The position numbers and the translations under genes are program-made. Below are positions 21,412 through 27,250 of a stretch of DNA of 27,250 nucleotides, piece after piece. This DNA is from Candidatus Saccharimonadales bacterium. Lineage in GTDB: Bacteria > Patescibacteriota > Saccharimonadia > Saccharimonadales > UBA4665. Every line of letters begins with the position of its first letter. The first letter of the stretch is position 1. The notes under the pieces are model-generated. The model saw nothing but the letters and a program-made list of their open reading frames with translations. It made no database searches and had not been told where the DNA came from. The DNA lies in NCBI GenBank assembly GCA_025450135.1, contig JANWHZ010000017.1, forward strand, positions 1-27,250, given 5' to 3'.

Positions 21412-21957
21412 ATGGCTGCGACCATGAGTCAACAACTTGAAACAAAACTTAACGATGTATTCACCAAAAGCACTCCTCAGCTACCGGCAAACAGTAAGAA
21501 AACACTAGTTGAGTGGTCGCCATGGGTAGCGCTCGTTGTTGGGGTCTTGTCACTGTGGGCAGCCTATGCCCTTTGGGGCTGGGCGCATGCTGTGACCGGG
21601 CTGACAGACTACGTGAACTCTCTCTGCGCTGCATACGGCGGAGCCAGCTGTAATACAAGTTCAGTTGACAGCATGACACTTTGGGTCTGGCTGGGCCTCG
21701 CAGTACTCATAATCGAAGGCGTGCTCTATCTACTGGCCTTCCCTGGTCTACGTGATCGTAAAAAGGCAGGCTGGGATTTTCTATACTGGGGAGCACTGCT
21801 TAACCTAATCTATGCGGTTATCAGCTTATTTACGAATTATGGCTTGGGCAACTTTATTGGCAGTTTGATTGGCTCTATACTCGGACTATGGTTGCTCTTC
21901 CAGGTAAGAAGCATGTATATGGGCGAACGGATCGCTAAGGCACATACTGCGAAGTAG
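21412..21957 (+). CDS. Four-TM membrane protein, unknown function
   Basis: I do not recognise the family beyond a small integral membrane protein. The 181 residues have a polar 30-residue cytoplasmic start, then TM segments at about 35-56, 88-109, 120-140 and 144-165 and a short basic tail. The loop after TM1 holds two cysteines (LCAAYGGASC) that could form a disulfide outside the cell. Trp-rich TM1 (LWAAYALWGWAH) stands out. The ATG at 21412 has GAGGGG 8 nt upstream, unlike its leaderless neighbours. The upstream gap holds a weak TATAAG (21387-21392) and a TATAGG (21373-21378). A strong terminator follows 14 bases after the stop. Confidence 0.7.
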   Translation: MAATMSQQLETKLNDVFTKSTPQLPANSKKTLVEWSPWVALVVGVLSLWAAYALWGWAHAVTGLTDYVNSLCAAYGGASCNTSSVDSMTLWVWLGLAVLIIEGVLYLLAFPGLRDRKKAGWDFLYWGALLNLIYAVISLFTNYGLGNFIGSLIGSILGLWLLFQVRSMYMGERIAKAHTAK

Positions 21958-21971
21958 CAGCAGTTATAGCG

Positions 21972-22003
21972 AAAAACCGCCGACAAAGAGACCGGCGGTT
22001 TTT
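21972..22003. terminator. Bidirectional intrinsic terminator
   Basis: Perfect 11-bp arms AAAAACCGCCG (21972-21982) and CGGCGGTTTTT (21993-22003) with a 10-nt loop. A- and T-runs on the two sides make it work on both strands, serving the plus-strand membrane gene (ends 21957) and the minus-strand FMN reductase gene, whose stop codon starts at the very next base. Confidence 0.92.
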
Positions 22004-22588
22004 CTATAACGTTGCTGTGGCTGCTGCAAGCTGCCGACGACCAGCCTTGAACAGCCTAGCCATCCAGGTCAGTTCGTTATATAGCTTCTGCGCGCTATTG
22101 GTGTAGCGATCTACCGACTCGGAAGACATATTACCTGACTCGTCAAAGATTTTTTGTATCCAGGGAAAGTACATATCCCACGACAGCACCACAAGCCCTG
22201 TCTCGCGGACCGCAGGCACAAGCGACTCAATTGCCCGCGTACCGCCCCAGTTACCATCGCTACATCCCGCAAAGGCAACAGGTTTATGATTGTAATTCGC
22301 CAGCTCGCTGTCTAGCATACGCTTTAAAGAGCCTGGGAAGCTATGGTTATATTCAGGCGTCACTATGAAAAACGCATCTGCATTGGCAGTTATCTCGCTG
22401 TAACGCGGGTCTTTGCCTTCCGGATCGTTGCCGTCACCTGGAAAATTAAAGTCTTTGGGGTCGACGAAAATGACCTCTACGCCGGCCTGTTTGCGCCCAA
22501 AGTCAGCTATCCAGCGAGCTGCATATACAGAGCGCCGTTGCTCACGTGTCGTACCTGCCAATACCGCAATGGTAATCGGTTCGTCCAT
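22004..22588 (-). CDS. NADPH-dependent FMN reductase family protein
   Basis: Flavodoxin-fold oxidoreductase, 194 residues. It begins with a beta strand and phosphate loop (IAVLAGTTREQRRS), and the flavin-binding signature TPEYNHSFPGSLKRMLD lies at about 78-94, followed by VAFAGCSDGNWGGTRA. Members reduce FMN, quinones or azo dyes with NADPH; the physiological substrate is unknown. The ATG at 22588 has AAGGAG 6 nt upstream. It lies 32 bases after the metallopeptidase gene and may be co-transcribed from lysS onward. Confidence 0.88.
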   Translation of the reverse strand: MDEPITIAVLAGTTREQRRSVYAARWIADFGRKQAGVEVIFVDPKDFNFPGDGNDPEGKDPRYSEITANADAFFIVTPEYNHSFPGSLKRMLDSELANYNHKPVAFAGCSDGNWGGTRAIESLVPAVRETGLVVLSWDMYFPWIQKIFDESGNMSSESVDRYTNSAQKLYNELTWMARLFKAGRRQLAAATATL

Positions 22589-22620
22589 ATCGTCTCCTTA
22601 ATCACTCAGCTTGTAGTGTA

Positions 22621-22989
22621 TCACTCGAGCTTGTGTATTTGCTCGTGATTCAGGCCGTAGTAATGCGCCACTTCGTGCCATAGTGTGTGACGAATTTGTT
22701 CTTTTAGCTCACTAACACTTTTAACACTTGCGCAAATCGGATACATAAATAGTGTTATTTTATCCGGGTATAGCTTGGTAGCACCTTGGCGCTGCGTTAA
22801 TGGTACTCCCTCGTACAGGCCAAACAGCGTTTGATCGCGCCTGAGCGCCAGCTTTTGCCGCTGTTCTGGCGTAGGTACATGCTCGTAGAGTATAGCCACA
22901 TTCTGTATACGATCTGCGTGCTCTTTAGGCAATGTTGCCAAGGTTTCATCAATGAGCTGCTGGAACTCTTGATCGCCAATCTCAACCAT
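22621..22989 (-). CDS. Small zincin-type metallopeptidase (Zincin_1 family)
   Basis: The 122 residues match a short bacterial family of possible metallopeptidases: N-terminal FQQLIDETLATLPKEHADRIQNV and C-terminal HTLWHEVAHYYGLNHEQI with the HExxH zinc site (HEVAH). YPDKITLFMYP in the middle is also typical. No signal peptide is seen, so it is probably cytoplasmic. It starts 3 bases after the lysS stop, indicating translational coupling. Biological role is unknown. Confidence 0.85.
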   Translation of the reverse strand: MVEIGDQEFQQLIDETLATLPKEHADRIQNVAILYEHVPTPEQRQKLALRRDQTLFGLYEGVPLTQRQGATKLYPDKITLFMYPICASVKSVSELKEQIRHTLWHEVAHYYGLNHEQIHKLE

Positions 22990-22992
22990 ACC

Positions 22993-24588
22993 CTAATGGA
23001 TAAGCCTTAGGCGATCGAGCACAAAGTCCTTATCATTCTGAGCTGCCTGCAGCACGAGCCATCCCGCCTTCGGGCCAGATGTCTTGCCGATCAGCGACAG
23101 GTAAATCGCACTAAATGCATCCTTACTGGATATGCCGCGTGTTTTTGTTAACTCATAGATACGTTCCTGCAATGTCGTTGCATCAGAATACCCCTGACCC
23201 GAAATCATATCAGCCACACCGTTCAAAAACTGCTTCTGTTCATCAGACAGCGTCTTTGCTTCGTCAGGTAACGATCGCTGGACCACATACTTATCAGCTT
23301 CCCCGGCATACTGCTTCAACCACAATTCAGCATAAGATGTTCGCTCATCCAGTATACGCAGCTCCGCCGGAGTAAAAGCGCCGCCTTTTTCAGCTTCAAA
23401 ATACTGCACTAGATTGACGTTAGGGAATTGCATAATAGTCGCCACTGTCTTAAAGCGCGGCAAGTATACCTTCTCACGGCTCGGTGCACCAAGTTGGGAT
23501 GCCTCGTAGAACCGGCCAAAGTCAGTCTCAGCTCCATGCTCAAACCATTGGTTGGCACAACGGTCATATTCATCAAATAACTCTGGGATCGTTGTACTGA
23601 TCAGAGGATCAAAGCTGATGGCTCGCTGGTAGGGCGTACGCACAAAAAGGAAACGTGCCACTTCAGGCGGTAATAGTCTCGAAAAGTCGTATGCGCTTGT
23701 AGCATTACCCTTAGAAGATGACATCTTGGCGCCGCCAATCAGCAGAAACTCATGTAGGAAGCCGAACGGTGGCTCGAGCCCAAAGGCACGTGACATGACC
23801 TCCATGCTAATATACCGCGACCCGCCAGCAGCAAAGTGGTCCTTACCCGCACCTTCGACCGTTACCTTGAGCACTGCCCAATACGAAGGCCAATCCACCT
23901 TCCACATCAGCTTGGCGTTGCCGCCGAATGGCGAGATCTTACCCACAGCTCCGCAGCCGACCGCCCACTTGACCATGTTCGGCTTGCATTCATACGTCAC
24001 CTCTTTACCATCCCAGCCGGTTACCAAACTCGAGCCGATTTTGCCGCACACCGGGCAGATAACTTGGATAGGATACCAACCGTCTGGCTTTTTCTGGTGA
24101 GCAACCTCAAAATAGATCTTGCGTATTTCTTCTACGTTGTCGAGTGCCTTACGGACCCACTCATCCATAAGCCCAGCCTTATAAAGATCACTGGACCAAA
24201 AGATCTGCGGCTTGAAACCAAGCGTCTCAAAGGCATGAATATACTCATCTGCAAATCGACCAGCAAAATTCTTAGCTCGAAAACCTTCATTGAAAAACGG
24301 CGTATCCGGGTATGGATCGGGAATTTGTAGTAATGGCTTGCCCATATGCTGCTCATACTTGGTTTGATCGAGGTATACCGGCAGCCCGTCCATCGGGTCC
24401 ATGTCATTCACGACATACGTGAAATCAACGTCAAATCCCTGATCGCGCAATGCCTCGTATAAGAGACCGTGTGTTGCAATCGCTCGCAGCGATCCAGCAT
24501 GAGCATGACCCGACGGGGTCTTCATATCGTCAACCCGCTGCTGGTGGGTTTTATCTATCTTAGTAGCAAGTTCATCTGCCCAATACAT
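22993..24588 (-). CDS. lysS: Lysine-tRNA ligase, class I
   Basis: Charges tRNA-Lys. The 531 residues show class I motifs: HAHAG in TPSGHAHAGSLR (about 24-35) as the HIGH motif and AKMSSSKGNA (about 286-295) as KMSKS. A CPVC plus later cysteines (about 176-215) suggests a zinc-binding insert. Most bacteria use the unrelated class II LysRS; class I is mainly archaeal with scattered bacterial cases, including many CPR genomes. The ATG at 24588 has GAAGAAAAG upstream and its own promoter. No Lys-rich leader ORF like those of serS and proS is seen. The metallopeptidase gene follows after 3 bases. Confidence 0.95.
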   Translation of the reverse strand: MYWADELATKIDKTHQQRVDDMKTPSGHAHAGSLRAIATHGLLYEALRDQGFDVDFTYVVNDMDPMDGLPVYLDQTKYEQHMGKPLLQIPDPYPDTPFFNEGFRAKNFAGRFADEYIHAFETLGFKPQIFWSSDLYKAGLMDEWVRKALDNVEEIRKIYFEVAHQKKPDGWYPIQVICPVCGKIGSSLVTGWDGKEVTYECKPNMVKWAVGCGAVGKISPFGGNAKLMWKVDWPSYWAVLKVTVEGAGKDHFAAGGSRYISMEVMSRAFGLEPPFGFLHEFLLIGGAKMSSSKGNATSAYDFSRLLPPEVARFLFVRTPYQRAISFDPLISTTIPELFDEYDRCANQWFEHGAETDFGRFYEASQLGAPSREKVYLPRFKTVATIMQFPNVNLVQYFEAEKGGAFTPAELRILDERTSYAELWLKQYAGEADKYVVQRSLPDEAKTLSDEQKQFLNGVADMISGQGYSDATTLQERIYELTKTRGISSKDAFSAIYLSLIGKTSGPKAGWLVLQAAQNDKDFVLDRLRLIH

Positions 24589-24609
24589 GTCTTTTCTTCA
24601 CTAGCAACT

Positions 24610-24638
24610 AGTATCTGATATTACGCCGTCATGATCAA
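24610..24638 (-). promoter_or_regulatory. lysS promoter
   Basis: Minus strand TTGATC (24638-24633), exactly 17 bases, GATACT (24615-24610), with the ATG 22 nt after the -10 box. The leader is short and has a Shine-Dalgarno, unlike the leaderless genes. Confidence 0.6.
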
Positions 24639-24692
24639 GCCTATCCAGGCAGTGCTGTACAGCCCGCACTTCGAAAATTATTCTATATGCGC

Positions 24693-25157
24693 CTAGGCAA
24701 TATCGGCAATTTGGTAGATGGCCGTCTCGGCAGGAGTGTGGATTTCAACCTCTTCTCCTACTTTCCTGCCCATGAGCGACCTTCCGATGGGCGATTCATC
24801 CGAGATTTTGCCTTCTAGCGGGTCAGCCTCTACAGTGCCAACAATCTGAAATTCTTTAGTCTTACCGTTACTCATTAGCTTAACTGTCGAACCGAGCTGC
24901 ACCTTTGTGGCACTGCCGTTCGTAGATTTGATCAGCTCTAGATTTCGCAAGATGTGCTCAAGCTCTGCAATACGAGTTTCGTTCTTCTCTTGGTCAGCGC
25001 GTGCGGATTGGTACTCAGCATTCTCAGCCAAGTCGCCCAGCTCACGGGCGCTCTTGATGCGGTCAGCAATAGCGCTTCGGTCAGCAATAAGGTTCGCAAG
25101 TTCAAGCTGAAGCTCATCGGCTCCTTCACGAGTCATACGGAACATCTTCTTTAACAT
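24693..25157 (-). CDS. greA: Transcription elongation factor GreA
   Basis: Rescues backtracked RNA polymerase by stimulating transcript cleavage. The 154 residues show the N-terminal coiled coil (about 8-78) with the tip region ARELGDLAENAEYQSAR, whose acidic residues enter the polymerase secondary channel, and the C-terminal FKBP-like domain with ESPIGRSLMGRKVGEEVEI. The start at 25157 has AAGGAG 8 nt upstream. It lies 65 bases after proS. The 104 bases before lysS hold an AGTGC/GCACT inverted repeat without a T-run. Confidence 0.96.
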   Translation of the reverse strand: MLKKMFRMTREGADELQLELANLIADRSAIADRIKSARELGDLAENAEYQSARADQEKNETRIAELEHILRNLELIKSTNGSATKVQLGSTVKLMSNGKTKEFQIVGTVEADPLEGKISDESPIGRSLMGRKVGEEVEIHTPAETAIYQIADIA

Positions 25158-25222
25158 GGCGGGCGCTCCTTTACTTGCTACTATCTGCTAACTGGCTAAG
25201 CGAAAAACTGTGTGTCGGGTAA

Positions 25223-26938
25223 CTAGGCCCCCAGCAGCTTCAGGAGTTCTTCCTTCTTTAGCTGCTTGGCCTCAGGTTCCGTACGCTGTTTGTATTCGTA
25301 CGTCCCAGCAGTGACCGTCTTTTCGCTTATGACTACCCGATGGGGCGTACCCACCAGGTCTGCATCGGCGAATTTCTCGCCGGGTCGCATATCGCGGTTA
25401 TCATATAATACCGAAACTTCAGCCGCTGTCAATATGAAATATAACTCCTCGGCCTGCGCACGCACAGCCTCGCTAGTCCCAAGCGTTATCAGCTGTACAC
25501 GGAACGGCGCTATGTTCTCAGGCCAAGTGATGCCTTTATCATCGTGATAGGATTCAACAATTGCCGCCATAGTGCGGCCAATCCCAATGCCATAGCAGCC
25601 CATATAGTACTTCTGGCGCTGACCCTTGTCATCGGTATACTCTGCATCGTGCATCAAGTCGGTATAGTGATAACCCAGCTGAAAAATATTGCCAACCTCA
25701 ATACCCCGCCTTTCTATCAGTTCCCCACCGTCGCGACTCAGCATCCCTGGCTGTGCCAGCGCAATGTCGCCCTCCAAATCAGGTTTCCAGTCGCGGTCGA
25801 TATTAATATTGACTAGGTCACGGTTTTTCTTATTGGCGCCACCGTACATGTTATGGACCGTGCGGATACTCGAATCAGCCACGATAACGACGGGGTAACC
25901 AGTTTTATTGCCCCTTTTCACCATGCCAACCGGCGAGACAAACCCGCGTTCGCTTCCTAGATCGTCACGTACCTCCTCATCTGTCGCCATGCGCAACTCA
26001 TAGACATTAGCAACATGCTGAAGTTTGGTTTCATTAACGTCGAAGTCACCGCGGATTAACGCTAATACGTATCGTTTCGTTGCCTCATCAAAGAACACAA
26101 CGTCTTTGGTCTGTTGCCACAGCGGCAGGTTATGCAGCTTAACGCCATCCTCCATGGTTGTCCCACGAACCGCGTCAACTTCTTGTAAAGCCTTGAACTC
26201 CTCGTCGAGGTTTTTGTAGTCGACTTGGAAGGTTGCTACATCTTCATGAGCTGCATAGTTACTTCTTTGGTCGACAAAGTAACGACTTTCACCGACCGGG
26301 CTTTCCGAAATGAACTCGTGACAGTACTCACCGCCAATGTAGCCATTGTCAGCTGCTACAACATCCACTTTGAGTCCTAATTCTTCGAAGATTGCTCTGT
26401 AAGCCTCCCACATTTCTTGGTAAATCTTCTTGAATTGCGCTTCGGTGCTAAAACTGTAGGCATCTTTCATGACAAACTCACGCACACGCAGCAAACCACC
26501 GCGGGCCCGCATTTCATCGCGGAACTTCATCGAGAATTGGTAAATATTAAAAGGTAGATCCTTGTAGCTGATATTAAACTTCCGTACCAAGTCCACGGCC
26601 ATCTCTTCAGCCGTGCCGCCAAGCGCGAATTCAAAGTCGCGTCGGTCTTTGACGCGCATCAACTCAAAACCCGTAGTCGTTGTCCGGTTTGTCTCTTGCC
26701 ACAGTGACAGTGGATGCAGTACCGGCATAACCAATTCCTGGGCACCGGTCGCGTCCATGTGTTTACGCACCACACCAGCAATCTTCTCGTGAACTTTCAA
26801 ACCAAGCGGCAACAGATAATACCGACCAGCTGTTGATTCACGAATATAACCAGCCTGGGTTAAAAAGCGGTGCGACGCGGTCGCATAGTCAGTACCCTCG
26901 GTCTTGGATGGCCTCCCAAATAACTCCGTCATTTTCAT
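25223..26938 (-). CDS. proS: Proline-tRNA ligase, bacterial type with editing insert
   Basis: Charges tRNA-Pro and, through an inserted YbaK-like domain, clears mischarged tRNA. The 571 residues have class II motif 1 near MPVLHPLSLWQETNR, motif 2 with KFRDEMRARGGLLRVREFVMKDAYSF, the insert (about 225-380, with RYVLALIRGDFDVNETKL), motif 3 YYMGCYGIGIGRTMAAI and the anticodon-binding domain at the end. This is the usual bacterial length. ATG 26938 has AAGGAG 8 nt upstream. The leader encodes a Pro-rich 22-codon ORF and can fold over the ribosome site. Confidence 0.97.
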   Translation of the reverse strand: MKMTELFGRPSKTEGTDYATASHRFLTQAGYIRESTAGRYYLLPLGLKVHEKIAGVVRKHMDATGAQELVMPVLHPLSLWQETNRTTTTGFELMRVKDRRDFEFALGGTAEEMAVDLVRKFNISYKDLPFNIYQFSMKFRDEMRARGGLLRVREFVMKDAYSFSTEAQFKKIYQEMWEAYRAIFEELGLKVDVVAADNGYIGGEYCHEFISESPVGESRYFVDQRSNYAAHEDVATFQVDYKNLDEEFKALQEVDAVRGTTMEDGVKLHNLPLWQQTKDVVFFDEATKRYVLALIRGDFDVNETKLQHVANVYELRMATDEEVRDDLGSERGFVSPVGMVKRGNKTGYPVVIVADSSIRTVHNMYGGANKKNRDLVNINIDRDWKPDLEGDIALAQPGMLSRDGGELIERRGIEVGNIFQLGYHYTDLMHDAEYTDDKGQRQKYYMGCYGIGIGRTMAAIVESYHDDKGITWPENIAPFRVQLITLGTSEAVRAQAEELYFILTAAEVSVLYDNRDMRPGEKFADADLVGTPHRVVISEKTVTAGTYEYKQRTEPEAKQLKKEELLKLLGA

Positions 26939-26941
26939 GAC

Positions 26942-26997
26942 ATATACTCCTTCGGATTTATCAGATTAAAGAACAATTTTACGGAATAGGGGTATAC
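26942..26997 (-). promoter_or_regulatory. proS Shine-Dalgarno sequestering pairing
   Basis: On the minus strand GTATACCCCT (26997-26988), the Tyr-Thr-Pro codons of the leader ORF, can pair with AGGAGTATAT (26951-26942), which contains the proS Shine-Dalgarno. Nine of ten positions pair (one G-U, one C-A mismatch). A ribosome paused at the last Pro codons would free the site. Confidence 0.45.
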
Positions 26998-27047
26998 GGC
27001 CGAGTGGCCGGTACGCGATTTGGAACCAAAATTAACAGGTGGCCCAT
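26979..27047 (-). CDS. Pro-rich 22-aa leader peptide upstream of proS
   Basis: ATG at 27047, TAA at 26981-26979, 40 nt before the proS ATG. Five of 22 codons are Pro (positions 9, 13, 17, 20 and 22); the peptide ends PATRPYTPIP. TACAAT lies 8 nt upstream of the ATG and there is no Shine-Dalgarno, so it would be read as a leaderless ORF. Codons 13-17 form a CGGCC-ACTC-GGCCG hairpin (27010-26997). Length, cognate residues at 13 and 22, and hairpin position all match the serS leader ORF. Function as a Pro-tRNA sensor is inference. Confidence 0.6.
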   Translation of the reverse strand: MGHLLILVPNRVPATRPYTPIP

Positions 27048-27055
27048 TGGCCACT

Positions 27056-27061
27056 ATTGTA
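27056..27061 (-). promoter_or_regulatory. proS leader -10 box
   Basis: Minus strand TACAAT (27061-27056), 2 bases after the upstream gene's stop and 8 nt before the leader-peptide ATG. A GTGGCC/GGCCAC hairpin (27054-27039) spans the start codon, with the AUG beginning inside its AATG loop. It could instead act as a weak end for the upstream gene. Confidence 0.5.
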
Positions 27062-27063
27062 CC

Positions 27064-27250
27064 TTACCGCCCCATGATAAGGAAGAGCGTAGCAAACGCC
27101 ACCGTATTCTTGACTGCGTGCAACGCAATACCTGCCCATAAGTTGCCCGTTATTTCACGCAACGCAATCAATACCATCGATAAGATGAACGTATCAAGCG
27201 CACCCACCCAGAGTGGCCCAGCCGCTCCCCCCTCCACTAAGTGTGCGGAA
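27064..27250 (-). CDS. CPBP (CAAX/ABI) family membrane protease, C-terminal fragment
   Basis: The last 61 codons of a gene that begins beyond the window. The visible part has two hydrophobic segments, ALDTFILSMVLIALREITGN and LWAGIALHAVKNTVAFATLF. The LREITGNLWAGIALHAVKN stretch, with a His four residues before Asn, matches the final conserved motif of CPBP intramembrane metalloproteases. The earlier EExxxR motif is outside the window, so activity cannot be judged. Stop TAA at 27066-27064. Confidence 0.72.
   Translation of the reverse strand, partial: SAHLVEGGAAGPLWVGALDTFILSMVLIALREITGNLWAGIALHAVKNTVAFATLFLIMGR

Noticed and set aside
24589..24692. Lys-rich leader ORF upstream of lysS
   Set aside because: The only ATG is a three-codon ATG-ACG-GCG-TAA (24632-24621) that lies inside the promoter spacer and has no Lys codon.
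1..27250. Alternative genetic code with UGA as glycine
   Set aside because: ctpA, the M16 gene and the ABC-2 ATPase all end at UGA where the family length is complete, and no family alignment needs UGA read-through.

Overview
The window looks like chromosome from a Patescibacteria/CPR bacterium, most likely a Saccharibacteria (TM7) relative. The reasons are dense, nearly all single-strand housekeeping genes, a monoderm-type FtsEX plus CHAP hydrolase set, a class I lysyl-tRNA synthetase, a SecA with a CPR-like insertion and no zinc tail, and standard UGA stops, which argue against the UGA-Gly lineages. The placement is inference from gene content.

Layout, reading the mostly minus-strand genes from the right. 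A CPBP-family membrane protease fragment (27064-27250) is followed by proS, greA, class I lysS, a zincin-type metallopeptidase and an NADPH-dependent FMN reductase. A plus-strand membrane protein and a divergent DUF427 gene share a 27-bp perfect palindrome. A plus-strand TrmB-type regulator lies divergent from a split-barrel flavoprotein. A plus-strand ABC-F ATPase is divergent from the run msrA, heliorhodopsin-like protein, HAD phosphatase, TrmA/RlmD-type methyltransferase, Cas4/RecB-like nuclease. Then come an HD hydrolase, serS, secA, an M16 peptidase, prfB, an ABC-2 exporter pair, ftsE-ftsX-CHAP hydrolase, ctpA and the start of pyrG.

Three things stand out. (1) The 278-aa protein at 16548-17384 aligns along its whole length with heliorhodopsin as I remember it. 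It has Glu264 where the retinal-binding lysine should be and Val126 where the counterion glutamate should be, and it sits directly downstream of msrA. (2) serS and proS are each preceded by a 22-codon upstream ORF rich in the cognate amino acid (Ser or Pro). In both, the cognate residue is at codons 13 and 22 and a CGGCC/GGCCG hairpin spans codons 13-17. At proS the uORF end can pair with the Shine-Dalgarno. The ABC-F gene has a 5-codon uORF whose end pairs with its Shine-Dalgarno. These look like leader-peptide attenuators. (3) Many genes and uORFs have a -10 box 6-8 nt before the ATG and no Shine-Dalgarno, which predicts extensive leaderless transcription.

The ftsE-ftsX-CHAP block plausibly forms one septal peptidoglycan hydrolase system, with ctpA next to it. 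All comparisons with known families are from memory; no search was run.
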